A stretch of 34,741 bases of DNA from Fidelibacterota bacterium (GTDB lineage: Bacteria > Fidelibacterota > Marinisomatia > Marinisomatales > SCKK01). Below, one piece after another: positions 8,865-17,356 of this stretch. The translations under genes and the position numbers were made by a program. Position 1 is the first letter of the stretch, and every line of letters starts with the position of its first letter. The DNA is taken from positions 1 to 34,741 of the forward strand of contig JADFPG010000011.1 in NCBI GenBank assembly GCA_022562455.1, given 5' to 3'. The notes beneath the pieces are model-generated. The model made no database searches and was not told where the DNA came from. It worked only from the letters and a program-made list of their open reading frames with translations.

Positions 8865-9196
8865 ATGAGAAAATTTAATTTAATCATTTTAGCGATAATT
8901 TTCAGAATAATAGTTGGATTCTCTCAAACGGCATCGGTGACAAACGTGACTGCTACCCAACGTACCGATGGGTCTAAAATGGTGGATATCATATATGATC
9001 TGGCTGAGGAAACCCATTTAATATCCTTGGACAAAAGGTCTTTACGCTTGTAACTCAAATGGAGGAAGCCGGTTATCATCAAATTGTCTGGAATGGCAAG
9101 GATCAATCGGGAAGGTCAGTATTCACAGGTATTTATTTTCTCTATTACCACACCGCAGGATTTTCTTTAAACAGGAAAATTATTCTTATTAAATAG
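8865..9196 (+). pseudogene. Frameshifted relic of a secreted protein with FlgD-like/type IX sorting tail
   Basis: The N-terminal frame (ATG 8865, stop 9051-9053) gives a signal peptide and SVTNVTATQRTDGSKMVDII, a stretch resembling the start of mature SUMF1-type (formylglycine-generating enzyme-like) secreted proteins in FCB bacteria. From about 9029, one frame over, the sequence continues as GQKVFTLVTQMEEAGYHQIV and WNGKDQSGRSVFTGIYFLYY, ending RKIILIK before TAG at 9194-9196. The GxHxxxWxGxDxxGxxVxxGIYF pattern plus terminal RKxxLxK is the classic FlgD Ig-like/type IX secretion C-terminal sorting domain. The catalytic middle is absent. This is therefore an internally deleted and frameshifted remnant, or less likely a small protein broken by a sequencing error. 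It sits directly upstream of the PorX-like regulator. Confidence 0.7.
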
Positions 9197-9213
9197 TCTT
9201 CTATTTGTTAATC

Positions 9214-9249
9214 ACCCGTCTCCCCTTATTACGGGTACGATTTTTCTTT
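9214..9249 (+). terminator. Possible intrinsic terminator
   Basis: ACCCGT at 9214-9219 pairs with ACGGGT at 9231-9236 across an 11-base loop, and a T-rich run follows within four bases (9241-9248). It lies between the relic gene and the PorX-like gene. The stem is only 6 bp, so this is a weak call. Confidence 0.35.
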
Positions 9250-9330
9250 GGGAACCGATGGGAAAGATTGTGCTACTGTTATAGGTAGACTAAATTATAG
9301 TAGATTATTTATAATCAAAATGATTGGAAA

Positions 9331-10890
9331 ATGAGTAAACGAGGTAAAATTCTTTGGATTGATGATGAGATCGATCTCCTAAAACCTCATCTTTTATATT
9401 TGGAAGAGAGGGGATATGAGGTAGAAAAAGTGACCAATGGGAGAGATGCAATTGTTGCGGTGGGAGAAACCCAATATCACCTCGTCCTTTTAGACCAGGT
9501 AATGCCTGGGATGGACGGTATTTCAACTCTTAGGGAGATAAAAGATATTCGTCCGGCACTTCCTGTGATTATGATAACAAAAAATGAAGAAGAGTGGCTA
9601 ATGGACGAAGCTATTTCCGAAAAAATTTCATATTACCTTACCAAACCTGTTAATCCGAGCCAGATATTCCTCGCCTGTAAGAAAGTTCTTGAGGAAGAGA
9701 AACTTATAGAAGAAAAAACTGCCTCAGCGTATTTAAAAGATTTTCAAACAATTGAGTCCTCTCTTTCTTCTGAGATGGATATCGACGCCTGGTGGCGGCT
9801 TCATGTTAAGTTGACGGATTGGCAACTGGAGATGGATAACCAACCAGACCTGGGTCTGGGGTCAATTCTCGAAGGACAAATTAAAACGTGTAATGGACAA
9901 TTTGTCCAATTTTTATTGGATCATTATGTTGACTGGCTTCATAGTTCAAAGTATGATCGTCCAACCCTGTCGGTAGATGTTTTAAAAACACACGTAATTC
10001 CTCATTTAGCATCGGGTGAAAAGGTATTTTTTCTGTTAGTGGATTGTTTTCGGCTAGACCAGGTGATGGCAATTCTACCTTTGATAAGGAGGTATTTCGA
10101 AGTATCGATTGATTACCATGTCTCACTGATACCTTCCGCTACTCCATTTTGTAGAAATGCTATTTTCAGTGGGGAATACCTCTCTGAGATTCAAAATAAA
10201 TACCCTGAGTTGTGGAATAATATGAATCGTGATGACAGAAGTATGAATAGTTTTGAAAAAGAGTTACTTGGGAAACTTTTGAGAAAAAATGGTCTTAAAA
10301 ATCTTTCGTTTATCTATCAGAAAGTTAATGTAGCCAGAGAGGGTATAAATTATTTAAACCAGTTTAATGATTTTATGGATGTACCTTTTGTTTCTCTGGT
10401 GGTCAATTTCATTGATATATTAACACACCTTCGATCCGAATCTGAAATATTGAGAGAGATGATGCCAAATGAGTCCGGATATCGTTCAACAGTACGAGCA
10501 TGGTTTCAAAATTCATGGTTATACGACATTATTAAAAAAGTAAGCGATGCTTCTTATAAATTGATTTTGACCAGTGACCATGGGAGTACCCAGGTTCATA
10601 GGGGTGTGCAGGTGCCAGGCGATCGTGAAACATCTTCAGGTGTACGTTATAAATATGGGAAAAATTTAAGGTGTCCGGAAAAATTCGGTTTGGAGATAAA
10701 AAGACCTCAGGATTACTTTTTGCCTGAGATGGTTACGGGAACAAACTATATCATTGCAAAAGAAGATACTTATTTTGTATTCCCGACCCAATATCATAAG
10801 TTCCGTTCTCTTTTCCAGGGCAGTTTTCAACATGGCGGCATCACCATGGAAGAAATACTTGTTCCCACTTTCACATTTACTCCGAAATAG
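9331..10890 (+). CDS. porX: PorX-like response regulator with PglZ (alkaline-phosphatase superfamily) effector domain
   Basis: 519 residues. The receiver domain (1-125) has the acidic pair Asp11/Asp12, phosphoacceptor Asp55 (LVLLDQVMPGMDG) and Lys105 (YYLTKPVNP). A helical linker leads to a PglZ domain (about 210-519) carrying the expected metal-site residues: Asp238 in FFLLVDCFRLDQ, Thr271 in SATPFCRNAIFSG, Asp362/His366 in FIDILTH, Asp416/His417 in LTSDHGS and His501 in FQHGG. In Porphyromonas, PorX controls the type IX secretion system with the kinase PorY, and PorX proteins cleave cyclic and linear oligonucleotides. The gene is followed immediately by tsaE, an arrangement I recall from Bacteroidetes. 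The cognate kinase is not in the window. Family call is strong; control of secretion is inferred by homology. Confidence 0.9.
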   Translation: MSKRGKILWIDDEIDLLKPHLLYLEERGYEVEKVTNGRDAIVAVGETQYHLVLLDQVMPGMDGISTLREIKDIRPALPVIMITKNEEEWLMDEAISEKISYYLTKPVNPSQIFLACKKVLEEEKLIEEKTASAYLKDFQTIESSLSSEMDIDAWWRLHVKLTDWQLEMDNQPDLGLGSILEGQIKTCNGQFVQFLLDHYVDWLHSSKYDRPTLSVDVLKTHVIPHLASGEKVFFLLVDCFRLDQVMAILPLIRRYFEVSIDYHVSLIPSATPFCRNAIFSGEYLSEIQNKYPELWNNMNRDDRSMNSFEKELLGKLLRKNGLKNLSFIYQKVNVAREGINYLNQFNDFMDVPFVSLVVNFIDILTHLRSESEILREMMPNESGYRSTVRAWFQNSWLYDIIKKVSDASYKLILTSDHGSTQVHRGVQVPGDRETSSGVRYKYGKNLRCPEKFGLEIKRPQDYFLPEMVTGTNYIIAKEDTYFVFPTQYHKFRSLFQGSFQHGGITMEEILVPTFTFTPK

Positions 10891-10891
10891 T

Positions 10892-11317
10892 GTGTCCGAA
10901 AACTTTTTATCTCACTCACCGGAAGAAACGAGAACAATCGCTGCTGATTTTGCGGTATCATTGAAATCTGGTGATATTGTTGCTCTTCAAGGGAATCTTG
11001 GGAGTGGTAAAACGACATTTGTTCAAGGGATTGCTTCAGGTTTAGGAATTGTGGATGTGGTTAATTCTCCGACCTTTAAAATAGTTGGAGAATATTTGGG
11101 TAAAATTCCTCTGTACCACATAGATTTCTACAGAATAGAATCGGTAAACGAGCTTATTCAATTTGGTTTGGATCATTATCTATATGGAGACGGGGTAACG
11201 GTTATAGAATGGGCGGATCGATTCAAAGACTCGGTTCCCAGTAATATTGACATCATTTTCAAATTTGTGGATGGGATGAGGACAAGTAGAAAAATTGTAA
11301 TTAAAACAATTTATTGA
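10892..11317 (+). CDS. tsaE: tRNA threonylcarbamoyladenosine biosynthesis ATPase TsaE
   Basis: The frame is open further upstream inside the previous gene, but the GTG at 10892, one base after the PorX-like stop, gives a 141-residue protein of normal TsaE length, so I choose it. Motifs: Walker A GNLGSGKTT (residues 34-42), SPTFKIVGEY, HIDFYRI with the switch Asp78, and VIEWADRF with Glu106. TsaE is the ATPase that works with TsaB and TsaD to form t6A at position 37 of ANN-decoding tRNAs in the cytoplasm. tsaB follows after a single base. The tight junctions with both neighbours indicate one transcript and probable translational coupling. Identification is secure; the start is likely. Confidence 0.93.
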   Translation: MSENFLSHSPEETRTIAADFAVSLKSGDIVALQGNLGSGKTTFVQGIASGLGIVDVVNSPTFKIVGEYLGKIPLYHIDFYRIESVNELIQFGLDHYLYGDGVTVIEWADRFKDSVPSNIDIIFKFVDGMRTSRKIVIKTIY

Positions 11318-11318
11318 T

Positions 11319-11981
11319 GTGAATCTTCTTGCTATCGAAACGGCAACTTCGGTGTGTGGAATTGCAATTTTTATTAATGACGCTTTGGTTGCTATTGTGG
11401 AAGAAGAATTAGATCGGCAACATGCCAAGAAACTACCGGAATTCTTTGATAAGCTCTTGACAGAAACAAATATTAAATTCTCAGATATTGATGGAATTGC
11501 CGTGTCAATTGGACCTGGTTCATTTACTGGATTAAGAATTGGTTTGAGTTATGGGAAAGGTCTTGCCTTTAGTTCCGGACTACCTGTGATTCCTGTTACA
11601 ACACTTCAAACTTTGGTGGAAGGGAGCCGTTATCAGTATAAAAACATAAGATGTATCATTCATTCCCATAGAGATTTTGTGTACTATCAGGATTTTTCAT
11701 TTTACAACGATATTCATGATATTACATCAAAACCAAAATCCGGTTTGTGGAAAGATGTGGTACACTCTATAGAGAAGAATCAAGTTATTTATCAATATGG
11801 TTGTCAGCAGTTGATTGACCAGTTAGACACAAAAACGGGAATATTTGAGGTAAAACCATCTGCTATTTCGGTCGGTAAAATTGCATTGAGGGTATCTGAA
11901 AGAGATAAAATTATTGAATATCACAAAATCGAACCAGAATATGTGTCGGATTTTATTATATCGAAGAAAATTGGTGCATAA
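11319..11981 (+). CDS. tsaB: tRNA threonylcarbamoyladenosine biosynthesis protein TsaB
   Basis: 220 residues from GTG 11319, one base after the tsaE stop. The N-terminal ASKHA-fold signature is clear (NLLAIETATSVCGIAIF), followed by QHAKKLPEFFDKLL and the conserved SIGPGSFTGLRIGLSYGKGL. TsaB is the inactive partner of TsaD and bridges it to TsaE in t6A synthesis. The C-terminal third is divergent, as usual in the family. tsaD is not in the window. A protease function (an older annotation of the family) is not supported. Confidence 0.93.
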   Translation: MNLLAIETATSVCGIAIFINDALVAIVEEELDRQHAKKLPEFFDKLLTETNIKFSDIDGIAVSIGPGSFTGLRIGLSYGKGLAFSSGLPVIPVTTLQTLVEGSRYQYKNIRCIIHSHRDFVYYQDFSFYNDIHDITSKPKSGLWKDVVHSIEKNQVIYQYGCQQLIDQLDTKTGIFEVKPSAISVGKIALRVSERDKIIEYHKIEPEYVSDFIISKKIGA

Positions 11982-12037
11982 AAACTATTTTTGTCTAATG
12001 TTGGAATAATTGGTTAAAATCATCAAATTAACTTTCT

Positions 12038-12880
12038 ATGGTTGCGTGGTTTAAAAGGGAAAAGCAAAAGTTATTCACCACCCGGAAAAAATCAATACCG
12101 GATGGATTATGGGAAAAGTGTCCGGGGTGTGATGAGATATTGTACAAACGTGAACTGGCAAAGATCCATTGGGTGTGCCACAAATGTCAGCACCATTTTA
12201 GAATTAAGCCGCAAGAATATCTTGAATTATTAATTGATGATGGAAAGTATGAAGAGTTTAACGCTCATTTGAAATCAAGCGACCCCTTAAAGTTTAAAGC
12301 AAGTAAGAAATACGTTGACCAATTGAAAACCGCTAAAGCAAAGACCGGATACAATGATGTATTACGTACGGTTAAAGGCAAGATCAATGGCAGGGATGCA
12401 ATTGTGGCAATTATGGATTTTTCCTTTATAGGGGGCAGCATGGGTTCCGTTGTCGGAGAGAAAATGGCTCGCTCAATAGATCATGCAATGGAACAATCAT
12501 TACCCCTTATCACTATCACAGCCTCAGGAGGTGCAAGAATGCAGGAGGGGGTTTATTCCCTTATGCAAATGGCGAAAACATCAGCAAAATTGAGTCGATA
12601 CTCTCAGTCGGGTGGTCTCCACATTTCCATTTTAACAGACCCGACGACAGGTGGAGTAACTGCCAGTTATGCCATGCTTGGCGATTTCATTCTTGCTGAG
12701 CCAGGCGCCTTAATCGGATTTGCCGGACCTCGAGTGATAAAACAGACCATTGGAGAAGACCTTCCTGAAGGATTTCAGAGCGCTGAATTTCTACTCGAAA
12801 AAGGATTTGTGGATCACATTGTGCCTCGCAAAGACCTGAAAAAAACTATCACCCGTCTTATAGAGTTTGCAAATGCCTAA
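12038..12880 (+). CDS. accD: Acetyl-CoA carboxylase carboxyltransferase subunit beta
   Basis: 280 residues. An N-terminal zinc ribbon with Cys28, Cys31, Cys47 and Cys50 (CPGC and CHKC) aligns with the E. coli AccD cysteines. It is followed by the crotonase-fold carboxyltransferase core: FSFIGGSMGSVVGEKM, TASGGARMQEG, LTDPTTGGVTASYAMLGD and GFAGPRVIKQT. The enzyme transfers the carboxyl group from biotin to acetyl-CoA to make malonyl-CoA for fatty acid synthesis, together with AccA, AccB and AccC, none of which is here. The stop overlaps the start of surE by 8 bases, which suggests coupled translation. Length and motifs are normal. Confidence 0.96.
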   Translation: MVAWFKREKQKLFTTRKKSIPDGLWEKCPGCDEILYKRELAKIHWVCHKCQHHFRIKPQEYLELLIDDGKYEEFNAHLKSSDPLKFKASKKYVDQLKTAKAKTGYNDVLRTVKGKINGRDAIVAIMDFSFIGGSMGSVVGEKMARSIDHAMEQSLPLITITASGGARMQEGVYSLMQMAKTSAKLSRYSQSGGLHISILTDPTTGGVTASYAMLGDFILAEPGALIGFAGPRVIKQTIGEDLPEGFQSAEFLLEKGFVDHIVPRKDLKKTITRLIEFANA

Positions 12881-13649
12881 GCCATTGATTTTGGTAACAA
12901 ACGATGATGGGATATATTCTCCTGGTATATATTTTCTGCAACAAGAGGTTGCAAAAATCGGACGGACTATTGTTTTTGCACCGGAGTCGGAAAAAAGCGC
13001 AGTAGGACATGCGATCACAATCTCTGACCCCATACGGATACGAAAATTATCGAGGCGAAACGGTTTTTCCGGATATGCCGTCGGGGGGACTCCTGCTGAT
13101 TGTGTGAAGTTGGGCGTAAAAGCGATTTTGGACATACCTCCTGATATCATCGTTTCCGGAGTTAATTTAGGTTCAAATATGGGGATGAACATTCTCTATT
13201 CCGGTACCGTCTCCGCTGCAACAGAGGGTGTAATCCTTGGAATTCCATCTATTGCCATTTCCGTGGATTCTCATAAAGAACCGGATTATACCGTGGCAGC
13301 CAAAATTTGTGCCAAGTTTGTAAAAATTGTATTAGAAAATGGAATTTCTAAAGGTACTGCGTTAAATATTAACGTGCCAAATGTGAAAGAAGATGAAATA
13401 AAAGGAGTTCGTCTAACCAGACAGGGACATAGTTATTACGAAGAGGATTTTGATAGAAGAGTTGACCCGAGAGAACGTATCTATTACTGGATGGATGGAA
13501 GATTAATTCCATCAGAGAATGATCCGGAATTGGACGATATTGCCGTCCAAGAAAATTGGATTTCTGTTACTCCATTACATTATAATCTGACGGATTTACA
13601 AAGTTTTAATGAAATGAGGAACTGGGAAATATTTATTAATGAAGAATAG
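12873..13649 (+). CDS. surE: 5'/3'-nucleotidase SurE
   Basis: 258 residues from ATG 12873; a TTG at 12867 would add two residues and is not preferred. The metal site is visible: Asp11/Asp12 in LVTNDDGI, Ser42 in ESEKSAVGHA, and the Asn in VSGVNLGSNMG. GGTPADCVKLG and YSGTVSAATEG are also typical. SurE is a cytoplasmic nucleotidase that dephosphorylates nucleoside monophosphates and is linked to stress survival and nucleotide balance. It overlaps accD by 8 bases and guaA by 11 bases, so the three are almost certainly co-transcribed and probably translationally coupled. Family length is about 250, so the gene is complete. Confidence 0.95.
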   Translation: MPKPLILVTNDDGIYSPGIYFLQQEVAKIGRTIVFAPESEKSAVGHAITISDPIRIRKLSRRNGFSGYAVGGTPADCVKLGVKAILDIPPDIIVSGVNLGSNMGMNILYSGTVSAATEGVILGIPSIAISVDSHKEPDYTVAAKICAKFVKIVLENGISKGTALNINVPNVKEDEIKGVRLTRQGHSYYEEDFDRRVDPRERIYYWMDGRLIPSENDPELDDIAVQENWISVTPLHYNLTDLQSFNEMRNWEIFINEE

Positions 13650-15180
13650 GCAGACAGTATTAATTCTTGATTTTGGTTCTCAATATACCCAGTTGATTGC
13701 TCGACGAGTAAGAGAGCAAAATGTTTATTCAGAGATTGTTCCCCATTCTATATCGGTAGAACAGGTAAAAAAAATCGCACCGACTGCTATTATTCTATCA
13801 GGAGGACCTTCAAGTGTTTATGGTGAAAACATTCCTGAATTTTCAGAAGATATCTTGGATTTGAATATACCGGTTCTTGGGATTTGTTACGGGTTGCAGT
13901 TGTTAATTAACCATTACGGAGGAAAGATACATTCGAATGGTGTAGGAGAATACGGTTTCGCTACTATTTTTCTTCAGGATAATAGTACCATACTGGATGG
14001 AATCCCGGACGAAACTCAAGTATGGATGAGTCATGGTGATTATGTGGATACAGTTCCCGAAGGTTGGATGGTTGCAGCCAAGTCAACAAGCGGTACCGTT
14101 GCGGCTATCGAACATAAAGTAAAACCAATTTACGGTACACAGTTTCATCCTGAGGTTATTCATACCCAAGAAGGTAAGAAAATAATATCCAATTTTCTGT
14201 TTAATTCCGCAAACTGTAAGGCGGATTGGACTTCTGGATCATTTATTGAGGAAACGATACAAGCCATTAAAAACCAAGTGAAAGATGAAATCGTGCTATG
14301 TGGTGTGAGTGGTGGAGTAGATTCTGCTGTTATGGCAAAATTGGTTCATATTGCTATTGGTGATAGAATGAGAGCGGTCTTTATAGATCACGGATTGCTC
14401 AGAAAAAATGAAACCAGGTATGTAATTGAAATACTGCCCAAGAGTTTAGGATTTCCTATCGAGTGTCATGATTTTTCTGATAATTTTTTGTCCAGACTGA
14501 AAGGTGTAACCGTTCCTGAGAAAAAAAGAATAATCATTGGTGAACAATTTATTCGAGCATTTGAAAAAATCGTTGATGGCGATAGCGATGTTAAATTTCT
14601 TGCTCAAGGCACTTTATATCCTGACATAATTGAGAGTGGCGGGAAAACCGGTAGTGCAGATGTTATCAAATCACATCATAATGTAGGGGGACTTCCTAAG
14701 GATATTAAATTCAAATTGATAGAACCTTTAAGGGAACTTTTTAAGGATGAAGTTCGTGAAGTTGGGAAAAAGATAGGAATTCCTGGGGAAATATTAAAGA
14801 GGCATCCTTTTCCTGGTCCCGGATTGGCTGTAAGGATAATCGGGGAGATTACGGCAGAGCGGATAAATAGTCTCAAGGAAGCGGACTACATTTACATTCG
14901 ACTGTTAATGGAACACGGTATTTATGATGATATTTGGCAAGCTTTTAGTGTATTGGTACCTATCAGGACGGTAGGCGTGATGGGGGATAAAAGAACTTAT
15001 GGTAATCTCCTGGCTTTGAGGGCCGTGACAAGTGTGGATGGGATGACAGCAGATTGGTATAAAATGCCTTATGATGTGCTGGGGAAAATATCAAATGAAA
15101 TTGTGAATTCTGTGGAAGGTATCAATAGAGTGGTGTATGATGTCAGTTCAAAACCCCCCAGTACAATCGAATGGGAATAA
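13639..15180 (+). CDS. guaA: GMP synthase (glutamine-hydrolysing)
   Basis: 513 residues, close to the usual 515-525. The N-terminal class I glutamine amidotransferase has Cys83 in LGICYGLQ and the His/Glu pair in TQFHPEV. The ATP pyrophosphatase domain follows with the P-loop GVSGGVDSAVMAKL and AVFIDHGLLRKNE. The C-terminal dimerisation domain has HPFPGPGLAVRIIGE and ends with SSKPPSTIEWE, the conserved terminus. It converts XMP to GMP using glutamine and ATP. The start overlaps the end of surE by 11 bases. Palindrome block B follows the stop and may end the transcript. Confidence 0.97.
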   Translation: MKNRQTVLILDFGSQYTQLIARRVREQNVYSEIVPHSISVEQVKKIAPTAIILSGGPSSVYGENIPEFSEDILDLNIPVLGICYGLQLLINHYGGKIHSNGVGEYGFATIFLQDNSTILDGIPDETQVWMSHGDYVDTVPEGWMVAAKSTSGTVAAIEHKVKPIYGTQFHPEVIHTQEGKKIISNFLFNSANCKADWTSGSFIEETIQAIKNQVKDEIVLCGVSGGVDSAVMAKLVHIAIGDRMRAVFIDHGLLRKNETRYVIEILPKSLGFPIECHDFSDNFLSRLKGVTVPEKKRIIIGEQFIRAFEKIVDGDSDVKFLAQGTLYPDIIESGGKTGSADVIKSHHNVGGLPKDIKFKLIEPLRELFKDEVREVGKKIGIPGEILKRHPFPGPGLAVRIIGEITAERINSLKEADYIYIRLLMEHGIYDDIWQAFSVLVPIRTVGVMGDKRTYGNLLALRAVTSVDGMTADWYKMPYDVLGKISNEIVNSVEGINRVVYDVSSKPPSTIEWE

Positions 15181-15461
15181 GAAATGAGTGTGAGTGTCTT
15201 GGTGATGCTCTGTAGGAGCTCCTACGGAGGAGTGGTGACTGCTCCTTACAGAGTGGGGTTGGAAGGTAGAGAGGAATCCCGAAGTTTCTGGATCGTCAAT
15301 AAAAATTGTCCCAAAGGGACTACTATGGAGAAATTCCCTGATTTACCCCGATTTAATCGGGGCAGGCGATATAGTTAATTAAATTTTCTGGGCTTTTTAT
15401 CTACTGGATCAGCACGACTTATCTTTGTGATGAACTTAAGAACCAAATAAGAGAAGAAATC
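15181..15461 (+). repeat. Palindrome-rich intergenic block B
   Basis: The guaA-glmS gap holds several perfect inverted repeats and no credible gene. A 14-base palindrome (GTAGGAGCTCCTAC) lies at 15212-15225. A larger imperfect repeat pairs 15208-15219 (CTCTGTAGGAGC) with 15241-15253. GTCCC/GGGAC arms lie at 15308-15320. CCCCGAT/ATCGGGG arms at 15346-15352/15356-15362 enclose a 3-base loop. The CCCGA-type arm links it to blocks A, C and D. The last hairpin could act as a terminator for guaA, but only a weak T-run follows. No glmS ribozyme fold is recognised. Confidence 0.6.
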
Positions 15462-17300
15462 ATGTGTGGAATTGTTGGATATTTAGGCGATAAAGATGCT
15501 ATACCCATACTTATAAATGGGTTAAAACGGTTGGAGTACCGCGGATATGATTCTGCAGGTGTGGCGATTGTCAATTCTGATGGTCTTCATGTTGTAAAGC
15601 GAAAAGGGAAAGTAAAGGAATTAAAATGCGAATTGGAGGATACGGTTCTTCGTGGGAGCATAGGCATGGGGCATACAAGATGGGCTACTCATGGAATCCC
15701 CAGTGATTTGAATGCCCATCCCCATATGGATATGGCTGGGAGAATATCGATTGTTCATAATGGAATCATCGAGAATTATGATTTACTGAAAACAGTACTC
15801 GAAAAAGATGGGATCATTTTTCAGAGCGACACAGATACTGAAGTTCTTGTTCAGTTAATTTCAAAAATTTATTCGTCTTCTAAAATGACAGTCGCGGAAG
15901 CAGTTCAGGAGGCTCTTCGAGAAGTAGTGGGTACTTATGGCATTGTAGTTGTTTCTGCAGATGAACCTGACACATTAGTAGTCGCTCGATTGGGCAGTCC
16001 ACTGTTACTCGGAATTGGAGAAGATGAATATTTTGTAGCATCGGATGCTTCACCTATAATTGAGCACACCAGAAATGTGGTTTACCTTGATGATGGAGAA
16101 ATGGCTATTATCACAAGAAAAGGGTACAAGATAATCCGAATTCGTGAGAACCACGTAATCCACAAAGTAGTGGAAAGAATCGAGTTTAATCTTGAGGAAA
16201 TTGAAAAAGGGGGATTTCCCCACTTCATGCTGAAGGAGATTCACGATCAAACCCATTCCATCACAGATACGTTTAGAGGTAGGTTACTTTTGGATACGTG
16301 TCGAGCACACCTGGGCGGTATCCGGGATTATTTAGATCATATTCTCAATGCCAAACAATGTTATATCACAGCATGTGGCACATCCTGGCATGCCAGTTTG
16401 ATCGGTGGGTATTTATTGGAAGAATATGCTCGAATAAAAACAAGGGTTGAATATGCTTCAGAGTTTCGTTATCGAAATGCAGTGGTTGATCCTGACACCG
16501 TACTTATTGCAGTCAGCCAATCCGGGGAGACAGCCGATACCCTGGCAGCTATCCGTAAAGGTAAGGAATACGGGGCGTTAACCGTTGGAATTTGTAATGT
16601 GGTGGGAAGTACAATTGCACGGGAAACAGACTGTGGAATTTATACACATGCAGGTCCGGAAATAGGCGTTGCATCAACCAAGGCATTTACATCACAAGTT
16701 GCTGTTTTCCTATTGTTGACATTACAGATAGGACGAGAACATGCCTTAAAAGAAAAGGAGGCAGAGAAAATATGTTCTGCCATGGCAAACATAAGTGATC
16801 ACGTAAAAACAGTGATGGATATGTCTGATGAAATTCTTGAAGTGGCATATGCTTACAAAGATAAACATAATTTCCTTTATCTGGGAAGGGGGCTCAACTT
16901 TCCTGTTGCACTTGAAGGGGCATTGAAATTGAAAGAAATATCTTACATCCATGCTGAAGGGTACCCGGCAGCAGAAATGAAACACGGACCTATTGCACTA
17001 ATCGATGAAAATATGCCCGTTGTCGTTCTGGCGCCCAGGGACAGAACATACGATAAGGTTCTTTCGAATATTCAGGAAATCAAGGCGCGGAAAGGAAAAG
17101 TTATATCGGTCACCGATGCGCCTACAAAACAACTCATATCTCTATCCGATCATATAATCACAGTGCCAAAAGTGCATCGGGTTGTATTTCCTATCTTGGC
17201 GACAATACCACTCCAGCTACTCGCCTATCATATAGCGGTTCTGCGCGGATGTAATGTTGATCAACCAAGAAACCTGGCAAAGAGTGTAACGGTCGAATAG
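15462..17300 (+). CDS. glmS: Glutamine--fructose-6-phosphate aminotransferase (isomerising)
   Basis: 612 residues, normal length. The initiator Met is followed by the catalytic Cys (MCGIVGYLGD), and the amidotransferase domain shows LEYRGYDSAGVAI, GHTRWATHG and VHNGIIENYD. Two SIS sugar-isomerase domains follow: about 290-425 with TACGTSWHAS and SQSGETADTLAA, and about 455-600 with LGRGLNFPVALEGALKLKEI and EMKHGP. It ends in the conserved DQPRNLAKSVTVE. It makes glucosamine-6-phosphate, the first step toward UDP-GlcNAc for peptidoglycan and surface polysaccharides. The next genes also concern the cell wall (LpoA-like, pgeF, uppP). No ribozyme control is seen upstream. Confidence 0.97.
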   Translation: MCGIVGYLGDKDAIPILINGLKRLEYRGYDSAGVAIVNSDGLHVVKRKGKVKELKCELEDTVLRGSIGMGHTRWATHGIPSDLNAHPHMDMAGRISIVHNGIIENYDLLKTVLEKDGIIFQSDTDTEVLVQLISKIYSSSKMTVAEAVQEALREVVGTYGIVVVSADEPDTLVVARLGSPLLLGIGEDEYFVASDASPIIEHTRNVVYLDDGEMAIITRKGYKIIRIRENHVIHKVVERIEFNLEEIEKGGFPHFMLKEIHDQTHSITDTFRGRLLLDTCRAHLGGIRDYLDHILNAKQCYITACGTSWHASLIGGYLLEEYARIKTRVEYASEFRYRNAVVDPDTVLIAVSQSGETADTLAAIRKGKEYGALTVGICNVVGSTIARETDCGIYTHAGPEIGVASTKAFTSQVAVFLLLTLQIGREHALKEKEAEKICSAMANISDHVKTVMDMSDEILEVAYAYKDKHNFLYLGRGLNFPVALEGALKLKEISYIHAEGYPAAEMKHGPIALIDENMPVVVLAPRDRTYDKVLSNIQEIKARKGKVISVTDAPTKQLISLSDHIITVPKVHRVVFPILATIPLQLLAYHIAVLRGCNVDQPRNLAKSVTVE

Positions 17301-17356
17301 ACTGGAAGGATAGATAAAAGAGGGCAGCAGACATTTCATTCCTAATAAATAAATTA

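Noticed and set aside
10754-10891. Longer N-terminus for TsaE starting inside the PorX-like gene
   Set aside because: It would add 46 residues absent from the family; the GTG at 10892 gives normal length.
15184-15378. Open frame of 64 codons between guaA and glmS
   Set aside because: It is made of palindromic repeat sequence (block B), and its protein shows no domain-like pattern.
15181-15461. glmS ribozyme upstream of glmS
   Set aside because: The gap contains only short palindromes; I could not find the conserved glmS ribozyme core, which is mainly a Firmicutes element.
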